A stretch of DNA of 51,009 nt from Bacillota bacterium (GCA_023441965.1 JAEZNB010000097.1:1-51009); one strand, 5' to 3'. Shown: positions 24,619-33,993, counted from the first letter of the stretch. A program made the numbers and translations. Notes: generated by a model from the sequence alone, not told the origin.

Positions 24619-25599
24619 ATGAGTATGATTACATTGAAGAAAATTGATACTGAGGTCAGGGGCAGGAAGAAGATCGTCATCGCCGGTCATATCAGACCGG
24701 ATGGGGATTGCGTCGGTTCCTGCACCGCCCTTAGTCAGTATCTGAAGCAGCACAAGGATGAGCTTGGGATTGAACAGGTAGATGTTTATCTGGAGCCCTT
24801 TGGGAATGAGTTCCGTATTCTGAAGGGGACTGAGGAGATTAAGCATAGCTATGAGTCCGAGGAGGTATATGATCTTTTTATCTCCCTGGACTGCGGTAGT
24901 CTGGACAGATTGGGCAATGCTGCCAAATACTTTCAGACAGCCGGGAAGACAATCAATATCGATCACCATATCAGCAACAGTCTCTTTGGACAGGTGAATC
25001 ATGTGGTAGATGATGCTTCCTCCACCTGCGAGGTCCTCTTTGACCTCTTTGAGGAGGAGAAGATCACAAAAGAGGTGGCAGAGTGCTTATATGTCGGTCT
25101 GATACATGATACCGGTGTCTACAAGCATTCCAACACCTCCGAAAAGACCCTGAAGGTAGCAGGCTGCCTGATCAGTAAGGGAATACCCTTCTCCAAGCTG
25201 ATCGATGAAACCTTCTATGCCAGGACCTTCATGCAGACCCAGCTTTTAGGCCGGTGTCTGATGGAAAGCAAGTTGATATTAGATGGCAGGGTCATCGTAT
25301 CCTCCATAGAACATAAGCTGCTGGAGCTTTATGCAGCAAGCCATTCCGATCTGGATGGAGTGATTGACCAGTTAAGAGTAACCAAGGGTACGGAGGCGGC
25401 GATCTTCCTCTACGAGGTGAAGCCCGGTGAGTATAAGGTTAGCTTAAGGTCCAATGGGGATGTGAATGTAAGTAAAATTGCCGTACACTTCGGCGGAGGC
25501 GGTCATATTAAGGCAGCCGGCTGTTCGATGTACGGTGATGTCTCGGAAATCATCGCAGACCTTGCCGAGGAGCTGGAAACCCAGCTGCCGAAGCCTTGA
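24619..25599 (+). CDS. nrnA: DHH-family phosphoesterase, NrnA-type nanoRNase/pAp phosphatase
   Basis: 326 residues. The DHH domain carries IAGHIRPDGDCVGS (metal ligands His24, Asp28, Asp30), a SLDCGSLDRLG segment, the NIDHHISNS motif and GLIHDTGVYKHS; the C-terminal DHHA1 domain ends with VHFGGGGHIKAAGC. NrnA degrades 2-5-nt RNAs and dephosphorylates 3'-phosphoadenosine 5'-phosphate in the cytoplasm. The order rbfA-nrnA-truB-ribF is typical of Firmicutes. The ATG at 24619 or 24625 can start it. It sits 89 nt after rbfA. Confidence 0.9.
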   Translation: MSMITLKKIDTEVRGRKKIVIAGHIRPDGDCVGSCTALSQYLKQHKDELGIEQVDVYLEPFGNEFRILKGTEEIKHSYESEEVYDLFISLDCGSLDRLGNAAKYFQTAGKTINIDHHISNSLFGQVNHVVDDASSTCEVLFDLFEEEKITKEVAECLYVGLIHDTGVYKHSNTSEKTLKVAGCLISKGIPFSKLIDETFYARTFMQTQLLGRCLMESKLILDGRVIVSSIEHKLLELYAASHSDLDGVIDQLRVTKGTEAAIFLYEVKPGEYKVSLRSNGDVNVSKIAVHFGGGGHIKAAGCSMYGDVSEIIADLAEELETQLPKP

Positions 25600-25647
25600 T
25601 CAGGGATAAGAGGATAAGGTCAGGGTATAAAGGAGACTTGAGATTTC

Positions 25648-26607
25648 GTGAACGGAATAATAAATATATATAAGGAAAAAGGATATACCTCTCATGATGT
25701 AGTAGCAAAAATGAGAGGTATCTTAAAAATGAAGAAAATCGGTCATACCGGGACCCTGGATCCTGATGCGGAGGGAGTTCTTCCCGTCTGTCTGGGAAAG
25801 GGGACGAAGCTGGTAGATCTGATTACCGATAAGACCAAGACCTATGAAGCTGTGCTGAAGCTGGGAATCGTAACAGATACCCAGGATCTGACCGGTAAGG
25901 TGCTTCAGGTGTCCGAGGTTACTGCGAAGCTGCCGGAGATTACCGCTGTGATTCAAAGCTTTGTCGGAGAATATGATCAGCTTCCCCCCATGTATTCTGC
26001 AATTAAGATTCATGGGAAGAAGCTTTATGAACTGGCGAGACAGGGGAAGGAGATAGAGCGGGATACCCGGAGGGTAGCAATCTATGGGATCCGGATATTA
26101 TCCTATTCCGAAGCGGAAGGGGAGGTCACTGTCTCGGTGGATTGCGGGAAGGGAACCTATATCAGAACCCTGCTGCATGATATCGGACAAGCCCTTGGCT
26201 GCGGAGGATCGATGAAAAGTCTTATCCGTACCAGGGTAGGTGACTTTACTCTAAAGGATGCCATGAAGCTGTCCGAGGTAGAGGCGCTTAGGGAAGAGGA
26301 CAGGCTAAGGGAGCATATCCTTCCGGTGGAGGAGGTATTCCGTGCATATCCTAAGCTCATCGTAGATCCTGAGTTTGATAAGCCCCTTCATAATGGGAAT
26401 GCCTTATTCGTAGAGAAGCTGATGAGAACGGATAGGGAAGAGATCAGGCTTATGCTGACCCGGGTATCTGAGCAGGCTTCGAATCCCTTAGAGCGAAATC
26501 AGAGGCCCCTCCATATCAGAGTATATGATTCCGGTCGGGACTTTATCGGTATATATGAATATGATCCCACAGAGGGTAGCTTTCGGCCCTATAAAATGTT
26601 TCTTTAA
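25648..26607 (+). CDS. truB: tRNA pseudouridine-55 synthase
   Basis: 319 residues from a GTG at 25648 (AAGGAGAC upstream). Catalytic Asp38 lies in GHTGTLDPDAEGVLP; further family motifs are YDQLPPMYSAIKIHGKKLYE and VDCGKGTYIRTLLHDIGQAL. It makes pseudouridine 55 in the T-arm of tRNA. The C-terminal part (about 255-319) is longer than in the E. coli enzyme, as in Firmicutes. In the operon between nrnA and ribF. Confidence 0.94.
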   Translation: MNGIINIYKEKGYTSHDVVAKMRGILKMKKIGHTGTLDPDAEGVLPVCLGKGTKLVDLITDKTKTYEAVLKLGIVTDTQDLTGKVLQVSEVTAKLPEITAVIQSFVGEYDQLPPMYSAIKIHGKKLYELARQGKEIERDTRRVAIYGIRILSYSEAEGEVTVSVDCGKGTYIRTLLHDIGQALGCGGSMKSLIRTRVGDFTLKDAMKLSEVEALREEDRLREHILPVEEVFRAYPKLIVDPEFDKPLHNGNALFVEKLMRTDREEIRLMLTRVSEQASNPLERNQRPLHIRVYDSGRDFIGIYEYDPTEGSFRPYKMFL

Positions 26608-26699
26608 ATAACATGAACAACAGACAACTGGCTTCAGAACCAAACAGCTGACGAAAGAGACCAAACAGAAAGTTCAGGGAGTGAAGCTTGGAGGAAACG

Positions 26700-27629
26700 A
26701 TGGAATATATAGCAGGAGTTACGGATTTTAAATTAAAGAACAGTGCGGTGACGCTGGGAAAGTTTGATGGCCTACATCTTGGACATCAGCACCTGATGGA
26801 ACAGGTAATCGCCTTTAAAAAGCAGGGATATCAGGCTGTGATGTTCAGCTTTCTGTATCACCCAGGAAACCTCTTCCGTAAGAAGGAATTTGAACTGATC
26901 TATACGGAGGAAGAAAAGCGGGTCAAGCTTAGCCGGACCGATATGGATATACTGGTTTCCTATCCCTTTACCCAGGAGACGAAGAATATCGAGCCTGAGG
27001 ACTTTATTCGGGATATCCTGGTGGGGAAGCTGGATGCGAAGCTGATTGTGGTCGGGAAGGATTTTTGCTTCGGTCATAACCGCAGAGGAGATATCCGTTT
27101 GCTGAAGGAGCTGGAGGACCAATATGGCTATCAGGTTCTGGCCTGTGATAAGAAAAGACTGAATCATACGATCATCAGCAGCTCGGTCATCCGTAAGCTT
27201 TTGGCGGAGGGAAATATGGAAGCGGCCAATGCCATGCTGGGACAGCCTTATTCCATCTACGGCAAGGTTTTACATGGCAGGAAGATCGGCAGGACCCTTG
27301 GTATGCCCACGACAAATCTGATTCCCTCAGAAAATAAGCTTCTGCCCCCCAGCGGAGTCTATGTATCGAGGACCCTGATCGAAGGTGAGTCCTACCCCGG
27401 TGTGACAAGCATCGGTTATAAGCCTACGGTCGGAGCGGAGAAGAACAAGGGAGTTGAGACCTTTCTATTTGACTTTGACCGGGATCTGTACGGCAAGGAG
27501 ATTGAGGTGGAGATACTGCATTTTATCAGACCCGAATTTAAATTCGATTCTCTTGAGGAGCTGAAGAATAAGATGCAGGAGGATATCATTATTTCACAGA
27601 AGTATTTTGATGCAGGGATACTGAAATAA
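26700..27629 (+). CDS. ribF: Bifunctional riboflavin kinase/FAD synthetase
   Basis: 309 residues from the ATG at 26700, with GGAGG at 26690-26694; a TTG at 26688 overlaps that site and is not used. The N-terminal nucleotidyltransferase (FAD synthetase) has GKFDGLHLGHQ (20-30) and VVGKDFCFGHNRRGD. The C-terminal riboflavin kinase has GKVLHGRKIGRTLGMPTTNL and the GVYVSRT/VTSIGYKPTVG strands. It converts riboflavin to FMN and FAD. It is the last gene of the operon; a strong terminator starts 3 nt after its stop. Confidence 0.94.
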   Translation: MEYIAGVTDFKLKNSAVTLGKFDGLHLGHQHLMEQVIAFKKQGYQAVMFSFLYHPGNLFRKKEFELIYTEEEKRVKLSRTDMDILVSYPFTQETKNIEPEDFIRDILVGKLDAKLIVVGKDFCFGHNRRGDIRLLKELEDQYGYQVLACDKKRLNHTIISSSVIRKLLAEGNMEAANAMLGQPYSIYGKVLHGRKIGRTLGMPTTNLIPSENKLLPPSGVYVSRTLIEGESYPGVTSIGYKPTVGAEKNKGVETFLFDFDRDLYGKEIEVEILHFIRPEFKFDSLEELKNKMQEDIIISQKYFDAGILK

Positions 27630-27631
27630 GT

Positions 27632-27670
27632 CCGGCCTACAGGCTAGCTTCTTGCCTGGGCCGGTTTTTT
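27632..27670 (+). terminator. Rho-independent terminator of the rimP-ribF operon
   Basis: CCGGC and CAGGC arms (27632-27644) pair with GCCTG and GCCGG (27654-27664), then TTTTTT. It directly follows the ribF stop codon. Confidence 0.85.
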
Positions 27671-27817
27671 ATCGTCGAAATTTTCGGGCAAATTCAGCTT
27701 ACATTTGTGAAAACAGGTATATTCGGCAAGGCCGGAATCTGGGTTAACAGAAAGCTCCTAAGGCACCTTTGGCCGCTTCCGGACGGGTTTTGAGGGGCCT
27801 TCTTGGGCTGGATTCTA
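27671..27817. other. Intergenic DNA without recognised feature
   Basis: Between the ribF terminator and the next promoter. I see no gene, tRNA or known riboswitch here; only a short G/C-rich imperfect inverted repeat near 27770-27810. Confidence 0.4.
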
Positions 27818-27846
27818 TTGACTGCTTTGTCCGATTATGGTAAGAT
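27818..27846 (+). promoter_or_regulatory. Promoter of the zinc-ribbon membrane protein gene
   Basis: -35 TTGACT (27818-27823), 17-nt spacer, -10 TAAGAT (27841-27846) preceded by TATGG. Confidence 0.6.
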
Positions 27847-27953
27847 GAAGTTAAATCTTGGTCGCGGAAATCCGCCCTCCAAAATTACTGCCTGAGTAAC
27901 CATCACGCGTACATCATGACAGGCACAAGAATAATAAAAGAAAGGTATGGTAG

Positions 27954-28595
27954 ATGATTATGGAGAAGTTTAGTGACAAAAGAAACCTGGGTGTTCCTGC
28001 AACAATTTTATGTGTATTGGCTTATATGGTCGGTTATTTATTGACCTACAGTCTGGAGGGAGGACTTCTGGTAGCGGTTATTTTCGCAGCAGTGGTATTC
28101 GGCCTTCAGTGTGACGACAGAGTGAAAAATGCAGTCAAGCAGTCCTATATCGTAGCAGCGCTGGTACAATTGATTAGCTTATGCTTTACCGTTCTTGGAT
28201 ATTTCATCGATCTGGTTACTCCTCAGGGCTATAATGTGAATACGAAGATTTATAGTTATGCTCTGGATTACCTGAAGGATGAATATGATCTGAATGCCTT
28301 CCAGAATGCACTTCAGTATATTTACAAGTATGGAAGATCTGTCCTCAACTTTGTTGTGGTTCTGGTATTCCTTTTATTCATCATACAGACATTAAGAAAC
28401 AAAGAATTCAAGCTGAACTTCGTACATAAGATTCTGGGTGAAGCTCCTGTGGGAGCCCAGATGTATCAGCAGCCTCGTCCCAACTATCAGCCGCCGGTTC
28501 AGAATGCGGTTCCCGGTGCTGCTTGTCCCAACTGCGGTAAGGTGAATGCTCCCGGCGCTTCCTTCTGTGCGGGATGCGGTTCAAAGATAAACTAG
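27954..28595 (+). CDS. Small membrane protein with a C-terminal zinc ribbon
   Basis: 213 residues with about four membrane helices (around 15-32, 38-51, 63-87 and 128-147), a short Pro/Gln linker (QQPRPNYQPPVQ), and a C-terminal zinc ribbon CPNCGKVNAPGASFCAGCG. Proteins of this design are frequent in Clostridia; their function is unknown. The ribbon would face the cytoplasm if the N-terminus is inside and there are four helices. The start ATG at 27954 follows AAAGG; an ATG at 27960 is possible. Expressed from its own promoter at 27818. Confidence 0.6.
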   Translation: MIMEKFSDKRNLGVPATILCVLAYMVGYLLTYSLEGGLLVAVIFAAVVFGLQCDDRVKNAVKQSYIVAALVQLISLCFTVLGYFIDLVTPQGYNVNTKIYSYALDYLKDEYDLNAFQNALQYIYKYGRSVLNFVVVLVFLLFIIQTLRNKEFKLNFVHKILGEAPVGAQMYQQPRPNYQPPVQNAVPGAACPNCGKVNAPGASFCAGCGSKIN

Positions 28596-28632
28596 GTTAC
28601 TGTAAAAGTTGTTGTAAAATATCAAAAAATTG

Positions 28633-28661
28633 TTTACAATAAGAGTGATCTGTGTTAAGAT
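28633..28661 (+). promoter_or_regulatory. Promoter of rpsO
   Basis: -35 TTTACA (28633-28638), 17-nt spacer, -10 TAAGAT (28656-28661). A leader of about 85 nt follows; CCAATAC (28682-28688) could pair with GTATTCGG (28721-28728), a possible S15 autoregulatory fold. Confidence 0.6.
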
Positions 28662-28753
28662 ACCTGATGTAAACGAGACCAGCCAATACCCGGAATCTGG
28701 ACACTCCGACCTTTTTCTTAGTATTCGGCGATTCAATTGAAGGAGGATTTATT

Positions 28754-29020
28754 ATGATCAGCAAAGAGAAGAAACAGGAAATCATCAATGCTTACGGAAG
28801 AACACCGCAGGATACCGGTTCTCCCGAGGTTCAGATTGCGCTTTTAACCGAGAGAATCACCGAGTTAACAGAGCACCTGAAGAATAACAAGAAGGACCAC
28901 CATTCCAGAAGAGGTCTCCTCAAGATGGTTGGACAAAGACGCGGATTACTTGAGTACCTCAAGAAGACGAACATTGAAGGTTACCGTAATTTGATTGAGC
29001 GTTTAGGCTTAAGAAAATAG
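28754..29020 (+). CDS. rpsO: 30S ribosomal protein S15
   Basis: 88 residues, exactly the standard length. Family sequence throughout: DTGSPEVQIALLTERITELT, HLKNNKKDHHSRRGLLKMVG, QRRGLLEYLKKTNIEGYRNL. It binds the three-way junction of the central domain of 16S rRNA. AAGGAGG lies upstream of the ATG at 28754, and a strong terminator follows. In many bacteria pnp comes right after rpsO; here two other genes lie between them. Confidence 0.97.
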   Translation: MISKEKKQEIINAYGRTPQDTGSPEVQIALLTERITELTEHLKNNKKDHHSRRGLLKMVGQRRGLLEYLKKTNIEGYRNLIERLGLRK

Positions 29021-29038
29021 TCATAAACCAGTGATTTG

Positions 29039-29081
29039 AAGCTGTCCCATTTTGTTAGGTTTTCCGTGGGACAGCTTTTTT
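29039..29081 (+). terminator. Rho-independent terminator after rpsO
   Basis: AAGCTGTCCCA (29039-29049) pairs perfectly with TGGGACAGCTT (29067-29077), followed by a T run to 29081. Confidence 0.9.
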
Positions 29082-29164
29082 ATGTGAAAATTCAAAAGGA
29101 AAGGGCAGTAGCACTATGGAGCAGATCCCGGAGGCAGGGTCCGCTTCGCTGACAGCATGGAATC

Positions 29165-30580
29165 ATGAAATATTTACGACTAATAACGAAGGATAAAAGC
29201 TTCCTGAAGAAGACAATCAGAATTACGATACCGATCGTGCTTCAGAATCTATTGAATAATGTACTGAACCTGGTGGATACCATGATGATCGGTAAGCTGG
29301 GTGTAACAGATATTGCAGCGGTCGGGCTGGCGAACAGGGTATTCTTTGTATTCACCCTCCTAATGTTCGGTGTATGCTCCGGCTCCGGAATTCTGGCTGC
29401 CCAGTACTGGGGGAAGCGGGAATTGGGTAATATCAAGAGGGTACTGAGGATGTCACTCCTGATCGGAGTCGCATGCTCCTTCCTCTTTGTCATCCCCGGA
29501 CTCTTATGTCCGGAGCTTGTCATGCGAATCTTTACCCCACAGCAGGGAACGATTACCCAGGGAGCAAAATACCTGATCATCATAGCCTTAAGCTACCCTC
29601 TGACGGCAGTAACCAATGCTTATGTGGCGATACTGCGCTCCATGAATTATGTGAAGCTGCCTGTTATCATAACCTCCATCTCCATCTGCGTGAATGTGTT
29701 CTTTAACTATGGACTGATTTTCGGCAAGTTCGGCTTCCCTGCCATGGGAGTGGCCGGTGCTGCATTGGCTACCTTAATCGCCAGAATCGTGGAGGCTACA
29801 GCTCTCCTGTTCATTGTACATCTTCATAGGACAGGTGATAACGGAGTCGGGGATTTCATCCACTATAAGGATCCGGACAGAGCGAAGAGAGGTTCAGGGG
29901 AGAAGCGGACACCGTATTTCCCTAAGACCTTTGTCATGAAATACTTTTATACTGCCACCCCGGTAATCGCGAATGAGTTTATGTGGGGGCTGGGCGTAAC
30001 GATGTACTCCCTGGTCTACGGCAGAATGGGAGATGATGCGACAGCCGCCATCACCATTTCCAATACCATAGAGCAGGTAGCCATGGTATTCTTCTTCGGA
30101 ATCTGTTCGGCAGCGGCAGTCATTCTGGGAAATGAGCTGGGTGCCAATGAGCTGAAGAAGGCGGATGAGCATGCCAAGGTCTATGTTGTGCTGCAGCTGA
30201 TCCTAACCACCATCGGGGCCCTCATCCTCCTTTTGACGAAGGAATATGTGATTGCCTGGTTTGATGTTGATCCTGCGGTAGCGAGATTAGTACGTTTAAG
30301 TATTATCGTTTTCGTACTCTATATGCCGGCCAGAATGCTGAATGCCTTATTGATCGTCGCTATCTTCAGGAGTGGTGGGGATACGAAATATGCCCTCTTC
30401 CTGGATGTGACCGGTGTCTGGCTGATCGGTATCCCCATGGCAGTCCTTGGAGGCTTGATTTTAAAGCTTCCGGTATATGTGGTTTATGGCATGATTCTGT
30501 TAGAGGAGTTCTATAAGCTGACACTGGGGATTCCTCGGTACCGCAAGAAAAAATGGCTGAAGAACATCGTGGAATCATAA
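29165..30580 (+). CDS. MATE family efflux transporter
   Basis: 471 residues with 12 predicted membrane helices in two MatE halves. It begins FLKKTIRITIPIVLQNLLNN and has NLVDTMMIGKLGVTDIAAVG, a typical MATE N-terminal segment, and the second half begins NEFMWGLGVTMYSLVYGRMG. MATE proteins export drugs, toxins or metabolites in exchange for Na+ or H+. The substrate is unknown. No convincing ribosome binding site precedes the ATG at 29165, so translation may be low. It interrupts the usual rpsO-pnp neighbourhood. A T run at 30625-30630 follows, but the stem before it is weak. Confidence 0.88.
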   Translation: MKYLRLITKDKSFLKKTIRITIPIVLQNLLNNVLNLVDTMMIGKLGVTDIAAVGLANRVFFVFTLLMFGVCSGSGILAAQYWGKRELGNIKRVLRMSLLIGVACSFLFVIPGLLCPELVMRIFTPQQGTITQGAKYLIIIALSYPLTAVTNAYVAILRSMNYVKLPVIITSISICVNVFFNYGLIFGKFGFPAMGVAGAALATLIARIVEATALLFIVHLHRTGDNGVGDFIHYKDPDRAKRGSGEKRTPYFPKTFVMKYFYTATPVIANEFMWGLGVTMYSLVYGRMGDDATAAITISNTIEQVAMVFFFGICSAAAVILGNELGANELKKADEHAKVYVVLQLILTTIGALILLLTKEYVIAWFDVDPAVARLVRLSIIVFVLYMPARMLNALLIVAIFRSGGDTKYALFLDVTGVWLIGIPMAVLGGLILKLPVYVVYGMILLEEFYKLTLGIPRYRKKKWLKNIVES

Positions 30581-30759
30581 TAAAAGAAGATCCGATCAAG
30601 CTTAGAACTAATCAGCTGTTCCGATTTTTTCAGCAGGGATAGACACACAGTCTCCTAATTTTCATATGATATTATGGCTGCTTTATAGCGGCCGAAGATA
30701 CGGCAACTCCGTTACTGATAAGCTGTATCCGGAATATTACATGAAAAGGAAGGGATAGA

Positions 30760-31179
30760 ATGGGCTATAATAGAAATAACTACCAGAACCAGTATCAGGG
30801 AGCCTTTGGCAAACATGATAATTGCTCCGATGAACAAAAGCATGTACATGAGATTCAGGGAAGTGTAATGACAGCAGAGGAGGAGGATCCTCATCAGCAC
30901 CGCTTCTGTATTGTTTCAGAAGAAGCGATGTCCTACGGAAACCATGATCATGTCCATGAGGTATGTTTCAGAACGGATACCTTCGATGATCATTATCATG
31001 AATTCAAGGGTAAGACCGGCGGTGTCATACCGGTAGGCAATCATAAGCATGTACACTTTCTGGAATCGGTAACGTCAGTGGATGACGGGCACAGACATAG
31101 ATTTGAATGTGCCACCCTGATCGAGAATCCGACAGGCAAGGAGTATAGAAAAGACCTTCATGACCACCGTGATTATTAG
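30760..31179 (+). CDS. YmaF family histidine-rich protein
   Basis: 139 residues, with the many H-x-H and N-H-x-H-x-H units of the YmaF family: HVHEIQGSV, HQHRFC, NHDHVHEV, DDHYHEFKG, GNHKHVHFLE, DGHRHRFEC. The repeated His pairs occur at roughly 25-residue spacing, forming a beta-rich repeat that could bind metal. No signal peptide. Bacillus subtilis YmaF is uncharacterised, so the function is open. GGAAGGGATAGA precedes the ATG at 30760. It ends at a terminator 35 nt after its stop. Confidence 0.8.
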   Translation: MGYNRNNYQNQYQGAFGKHDNCSDEQKHVHEIQGSVMTAEEEDPHQHRFCIVSEEAMSYGNHDHVHEVCFRTDTFDDHYHEFKGKTGGVIPVGNHKHVHFLESVTSVDDGHRHRFECATLIENPTGKEYRKDLHDHRDY

Positions 31180-31213
31180 GCGCAGATCCGGTATTAAGAT
31201 AGATGCTGTTTTG

Positions 31214-31245
31214 AAAGGAGTCCGATATCCCTTGGGCTCCTTTTT
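31214..31245 (+). terminator. Rho-independent terminator after the YmaF gene
   Basis: AAAGGAGTCC (31214-31223) pairs with GGGCTCCTTT (31234-31243, one G-U pair), followed by a T run to 31245. Confidence 0.85.
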
Positions 31246-31275
31246 GATTACCTTTTCATCTTGTGAAAATTATTG

Positions 31276-31304
31276 TAGCATATTGGTAATAATAATGGTA
31301 TAAT
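31276..31304 (+). promoter_or_regulatory. Probable pnp promoter with an extended -10
   Basis: TAGCAT (31276-31281) is a poor -35, but -10 TATAAT (31299-31304) is perfect with ATGG upstream. A leader of about 225 nt follows up to the pnp start; pnp is commonly autoregulated at its leader, but I could not define the fold here. Confidence 0.5.
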
Positions 31305-31535
31305 ATCTTAGTTAGAGTGACAGGAGGACTACCCGAGACTTCTGAAAAGGCTATCGGAAACGGAACAGATGAGATGCAGAACAGAGCTTTCTTATGTTCA
31401 GCTCCGGGCAGGAAGAGAGGGTCCGGTGGATTTTTCAGTTGTTTCGGTGCCTCCGGCTTGAACTGGCTTAAGAAACATAGGGATGAATCTGTGTTCTTAA
31501 GCATGACAAAATGATTTGTAAAAGGAGAATTGAAC

Positions 31536-33623
31536 ATGTACAAAAGTTATTCCATGGAACTTGCAGGCAGAACACTTACCGTTGACATCGGAAGAGTAGC
31601 TGCTCAGGCCAACGGCGCCGCTTTGATGCATTATGGGGATACGGTTGTATTATCTACGGCAACCGCATCAGATAAACCCAGAGAGGGAATTGATTTCTTT
31701 CCCTTAAGCGTAGAATATGAAGAGAAGCTTTATGCAGTAGGTAAGATCCCCGGAGGCTTCATCAAGAGAGAGAGCAAGCCCTCTGAAAATGCAATCCTTA
31801 CCTCCCGCGTCATTGATCGCCCTATGAGACCCTTATTCCCCAAGGATTACCGCAATGATGTAACCCTGAATAATCTGGTTCTCTGCGTGGATCAGGATTG
31901 CCCGCCGGAGCTGGCAGCGATGCTGGGATCTGCAATTGCAACCTGCATCTCTGACATTCCCTTTGACGGACCCATCGCTTCCACAATGGTAGGTATGGTA
32001 GACGGAGAGTTTGTATTTAATCCGACCTCTGCCCAGAGGGAGCAGTCCACTATGGCCCTTACGGTAGCTTCCACCAGGGAAAAGGTCATCATGATAGAAG
32101 CCGGTGCCGATGAGGTTCCCGAGGATCGGATGATCGAGGCGATTTTCGCTGCCCATGAAGTAAATCAGAAGATCATTGCTTTTATTGACGGTATTGTAGC
32201 AGACTGCGGCAAGCCGAAGCATGAGTATATTCATATGGATACTCCCGAGGAGCTGTACGAGGATATGGTCAGCTTCATCACTCCGGAGGCCATGGAGGCA
32301 GCTGTATTTACCGATGAGAAGCAGGTCAGAGAGGCAAATATCAAAGCAATCACTGAGAAGCTGATCGCCCGTTATGAGGAGACCCATCCTGAATGGCTTC
32401 CTTTACTCGGTGAGGCAATCTATAAGTTCGAGAAGAAGACTGTCCGCAAAATGATTTTAAAGGATAAGAAGCGTCCGGACGGCCGTGCGATCGATCAGAT
32501 CCGTAAGCTGGCCGCTGAGATTGACGTACTGCCCAGAACCCATGGTTCCGGTATGTTCACCCGAGGACAGACTCAGGTACTGACCATCACTACCTTAGGT
32601 GCTTTGGCTGAGACCCAGAGATTAGACGGTATTGATGAGAATGAAACCGGCAAGAGATATATGCATCATTATAATTTCCCTTCCTACTCTGTAGGTGAGA
32701 CTAAGCCCTCCAGAGGTCCCGGAAGACGTGAAATCGGACATGGTGCCTTAGCTGAAAGAGCTTTAATTCCGGTGCTTCCCTCAGAGGAGGAATTCCCCTA
32801 TGCGATTCGTACTGTATCCGAAGTATTAGAATCCAACGGTTCCACCTCCCAGGGCTCCGTATGCGCTTCCAGCTTATCCCTGATGTCCGCCGGTGTTCCG
32901 ATCAAGGCAGCCGTAGCCGGTATCTCTGTAGGTCTGGTGACCGGTGAGACCGACGATGATTATATACTTCTGACCGATATCCAGGGCCTGGAGGATTTCT
33001 TCGGTGACATGGACTTCAAGGTTGCCGGTACCCATAGGGGTATCACAGCGATCCAGATGGATATCAAGATCCATGGTCTGACCAGAGAAATCATCGAGAA
33101 GGCAATCTACCAGACGAAGAAGGCAAGAACCTATATCCTAGATGAGATTATGGCTCCGGTTATCTCCGAGCCCAGACCTGAGGTTGGACCTTATTCACCC
33201 AAGATCGTCCAGATCAAGATCGATCCTTCCAAGATCGGCGATGTTGTCGGCCAGAGAGGTAAGACCATCAATGCGATTATTGATCAGACCGGTGTTAAGA
33301 TCGACATTACCGATGATGGTGCTGTATCTGTCTGCGGTACCGATAAGGAGAGCATCCAGAAGGCGATTGATATGGTACAGATGATCGTTACCGAGTTTGA
33401 AGAAGGCAAGTACTATACCGGTAAGGTTATCAGCATCAAGGAATTCGGCGCATTCTTAGAATTCGCACCCGGCAAGGAAGGCTTAGTTCACATCTCCAAG
33501 ATCTCCAAGCAGAGAGTGGAGCATGTGGAGGATGTCTTAACCCTGGGTGATGTGGTGAAGGTGGTTTGCCTTGGCCAGGATAAGATGGGAAGAGTAAGCT
33601 TCTCCATCAAGGATGTAAAATAA
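31536..33623 (+). CDS. pnp: Polyribonucleotide nucleotidyltransferase (PNPase)
   Basis: 695 residues from the ATG at 31536 (AAAGGAG upstream; an earlier in-frame TTG at 31530 is too close to it). Two RNase PH domains (about 10-140 and 320-460) flank a helical part; FTRGQTQVLTITTLG and SNGSTSQGSVCASSLSLMSA are the phosphorolytic core. The KH domain (KIGDVVGQRGKTINAI) and the S1 domain (GKVISIKEFGAFLEF) close the protein. It degrades mRNA 3'-5' with phosphate as a trimer. A perfect terminator follows. It is separated from rpsO by a MATE and a YmaF gene. Confidence 0.96.
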   Translation: MYKSYSMELAGRTLTVDIGRVAAQANGAALMHYGDTVVLSTATASDKPREGIDFFPLSVEYEEKLYAVGKIPGGFIKRESKPSENAILTSRVIDRPMRPLFPKDYRNDVTLNNLVLCVDQDCPPELAAMLGSAIATCISDIPFDGPIASTMVGMVDGEFVFNPTSAQREQSTMALTVASTREKVIMIEAGADEVPEDRMIEAIFAAHEVNQKIIAFIDGIVADCGKPKHEYIHMDTPEELYEDMVSFITPEAMEAAVFTDEKQVREANIKAITEKLIARYEETHPEWLPLLGEAIYKFEKKTVRKMILKDKKRPDGRAIDQIRKLAAEIDVLPRTHGSGMFTRGQTQVLTITTLGALAETQRLDGIDENETGKRYMHHYNFPSYSVGETKPSRGPGRREIGHGALAERALIPVLPSEEEFPYAIRTVSEVLESNGSTSQGSVCASSLSLMSAGVPIKAAVAGISVGLVTGETDDDYILLTDIQGLEDFFGDMDFKVAGTHRGITAIQMDIKIHGLTREIIEKAIYQTKKARTYILDEIMAPVISEPRPEVGPYSPKIVQIKIDPSKIGDVVGQRGKTINAIIDQTGVKIDITDDGAVSVCGTDKESIQKAIDMVQMIVTEFEEGKYYTGKVISIKEFGAFLEFAPGKEGLVHISKISKQRVEHVEDVLTLGDVVKVVCLGQDKMGRVSFSIKDVK

Positions 33624-33644
33624 ATTATTCCTATATTTTTATCG

Positions 33645-33673
33645 AAGAGCATCGTAAGATGCTCTTCTTTTTA
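33645..33673 (+). terminator. Rho-independent terminator after pnp
   Basis: GAAGAGCATC (33645-33654), loop GTAA, GATGCTCTTC (33659-33668), then TTTTT. Perfect 10-bp stem. Confidence 0.93.
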
Positions 33674-33993
33674 TGCTTATAAAGCAGAACCTTGGCTAGG
33701 ATTTGCTTTGACCCGGATTACCTTTGCATCAAGTCCGTTATTATTCAAGAATGCGGTATAAACCTTAGAACTTGGGTTATGATTGATAGATGAGGGTTTT
33801 TCCTTAGGATAGTACCCGGGGGCACGGGGGACCCTTCTGCTTGTGAAGGGGCCTTGAGATAGCCTTGAGATGGTGAAAAAGGCCCATAAAATAGAGAAAA
33901 ATAAAATAAACAAATGTTGGAATAATGTGACGATATATGGTAATATTATCTTAGAAATGTAAAAATATTACAACTAATGAACCGAGGTAGAAA
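33674..33993. other. 320-nt intergenic region before the LCP gene
   Basis: It contains the LCP promoter (33917-33946) at its right end. The left part has no gene I can support. A minus-strand frame of 78 codons (33913-33677) has a hydrophobic start but begins at a TTG without a ribosome binding site, so it is not called. Confidence 0.4.
33917..33946 (+). promoter_or_regulatory. Probable promoter of the LCP gene
   Basis: -35 TTGGAA (33917-33922), 18-nt spacer, -10 TAATAT (33941-33946) preceded by TATGG. Confidence 0.5.

Noticed and set aside
31317..31514. Small frame in the pnp leader
   Set aside because: It begins at a GTG with no upstream site; GGAGG lies after the start. More likely leader RNA.
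33677..33913. Minus-strand 78-codon frame with a hydrophobic start
   Set aside because: It begins at TTG without a site, lies on the complement of an intergenic region, and I recognise no family.
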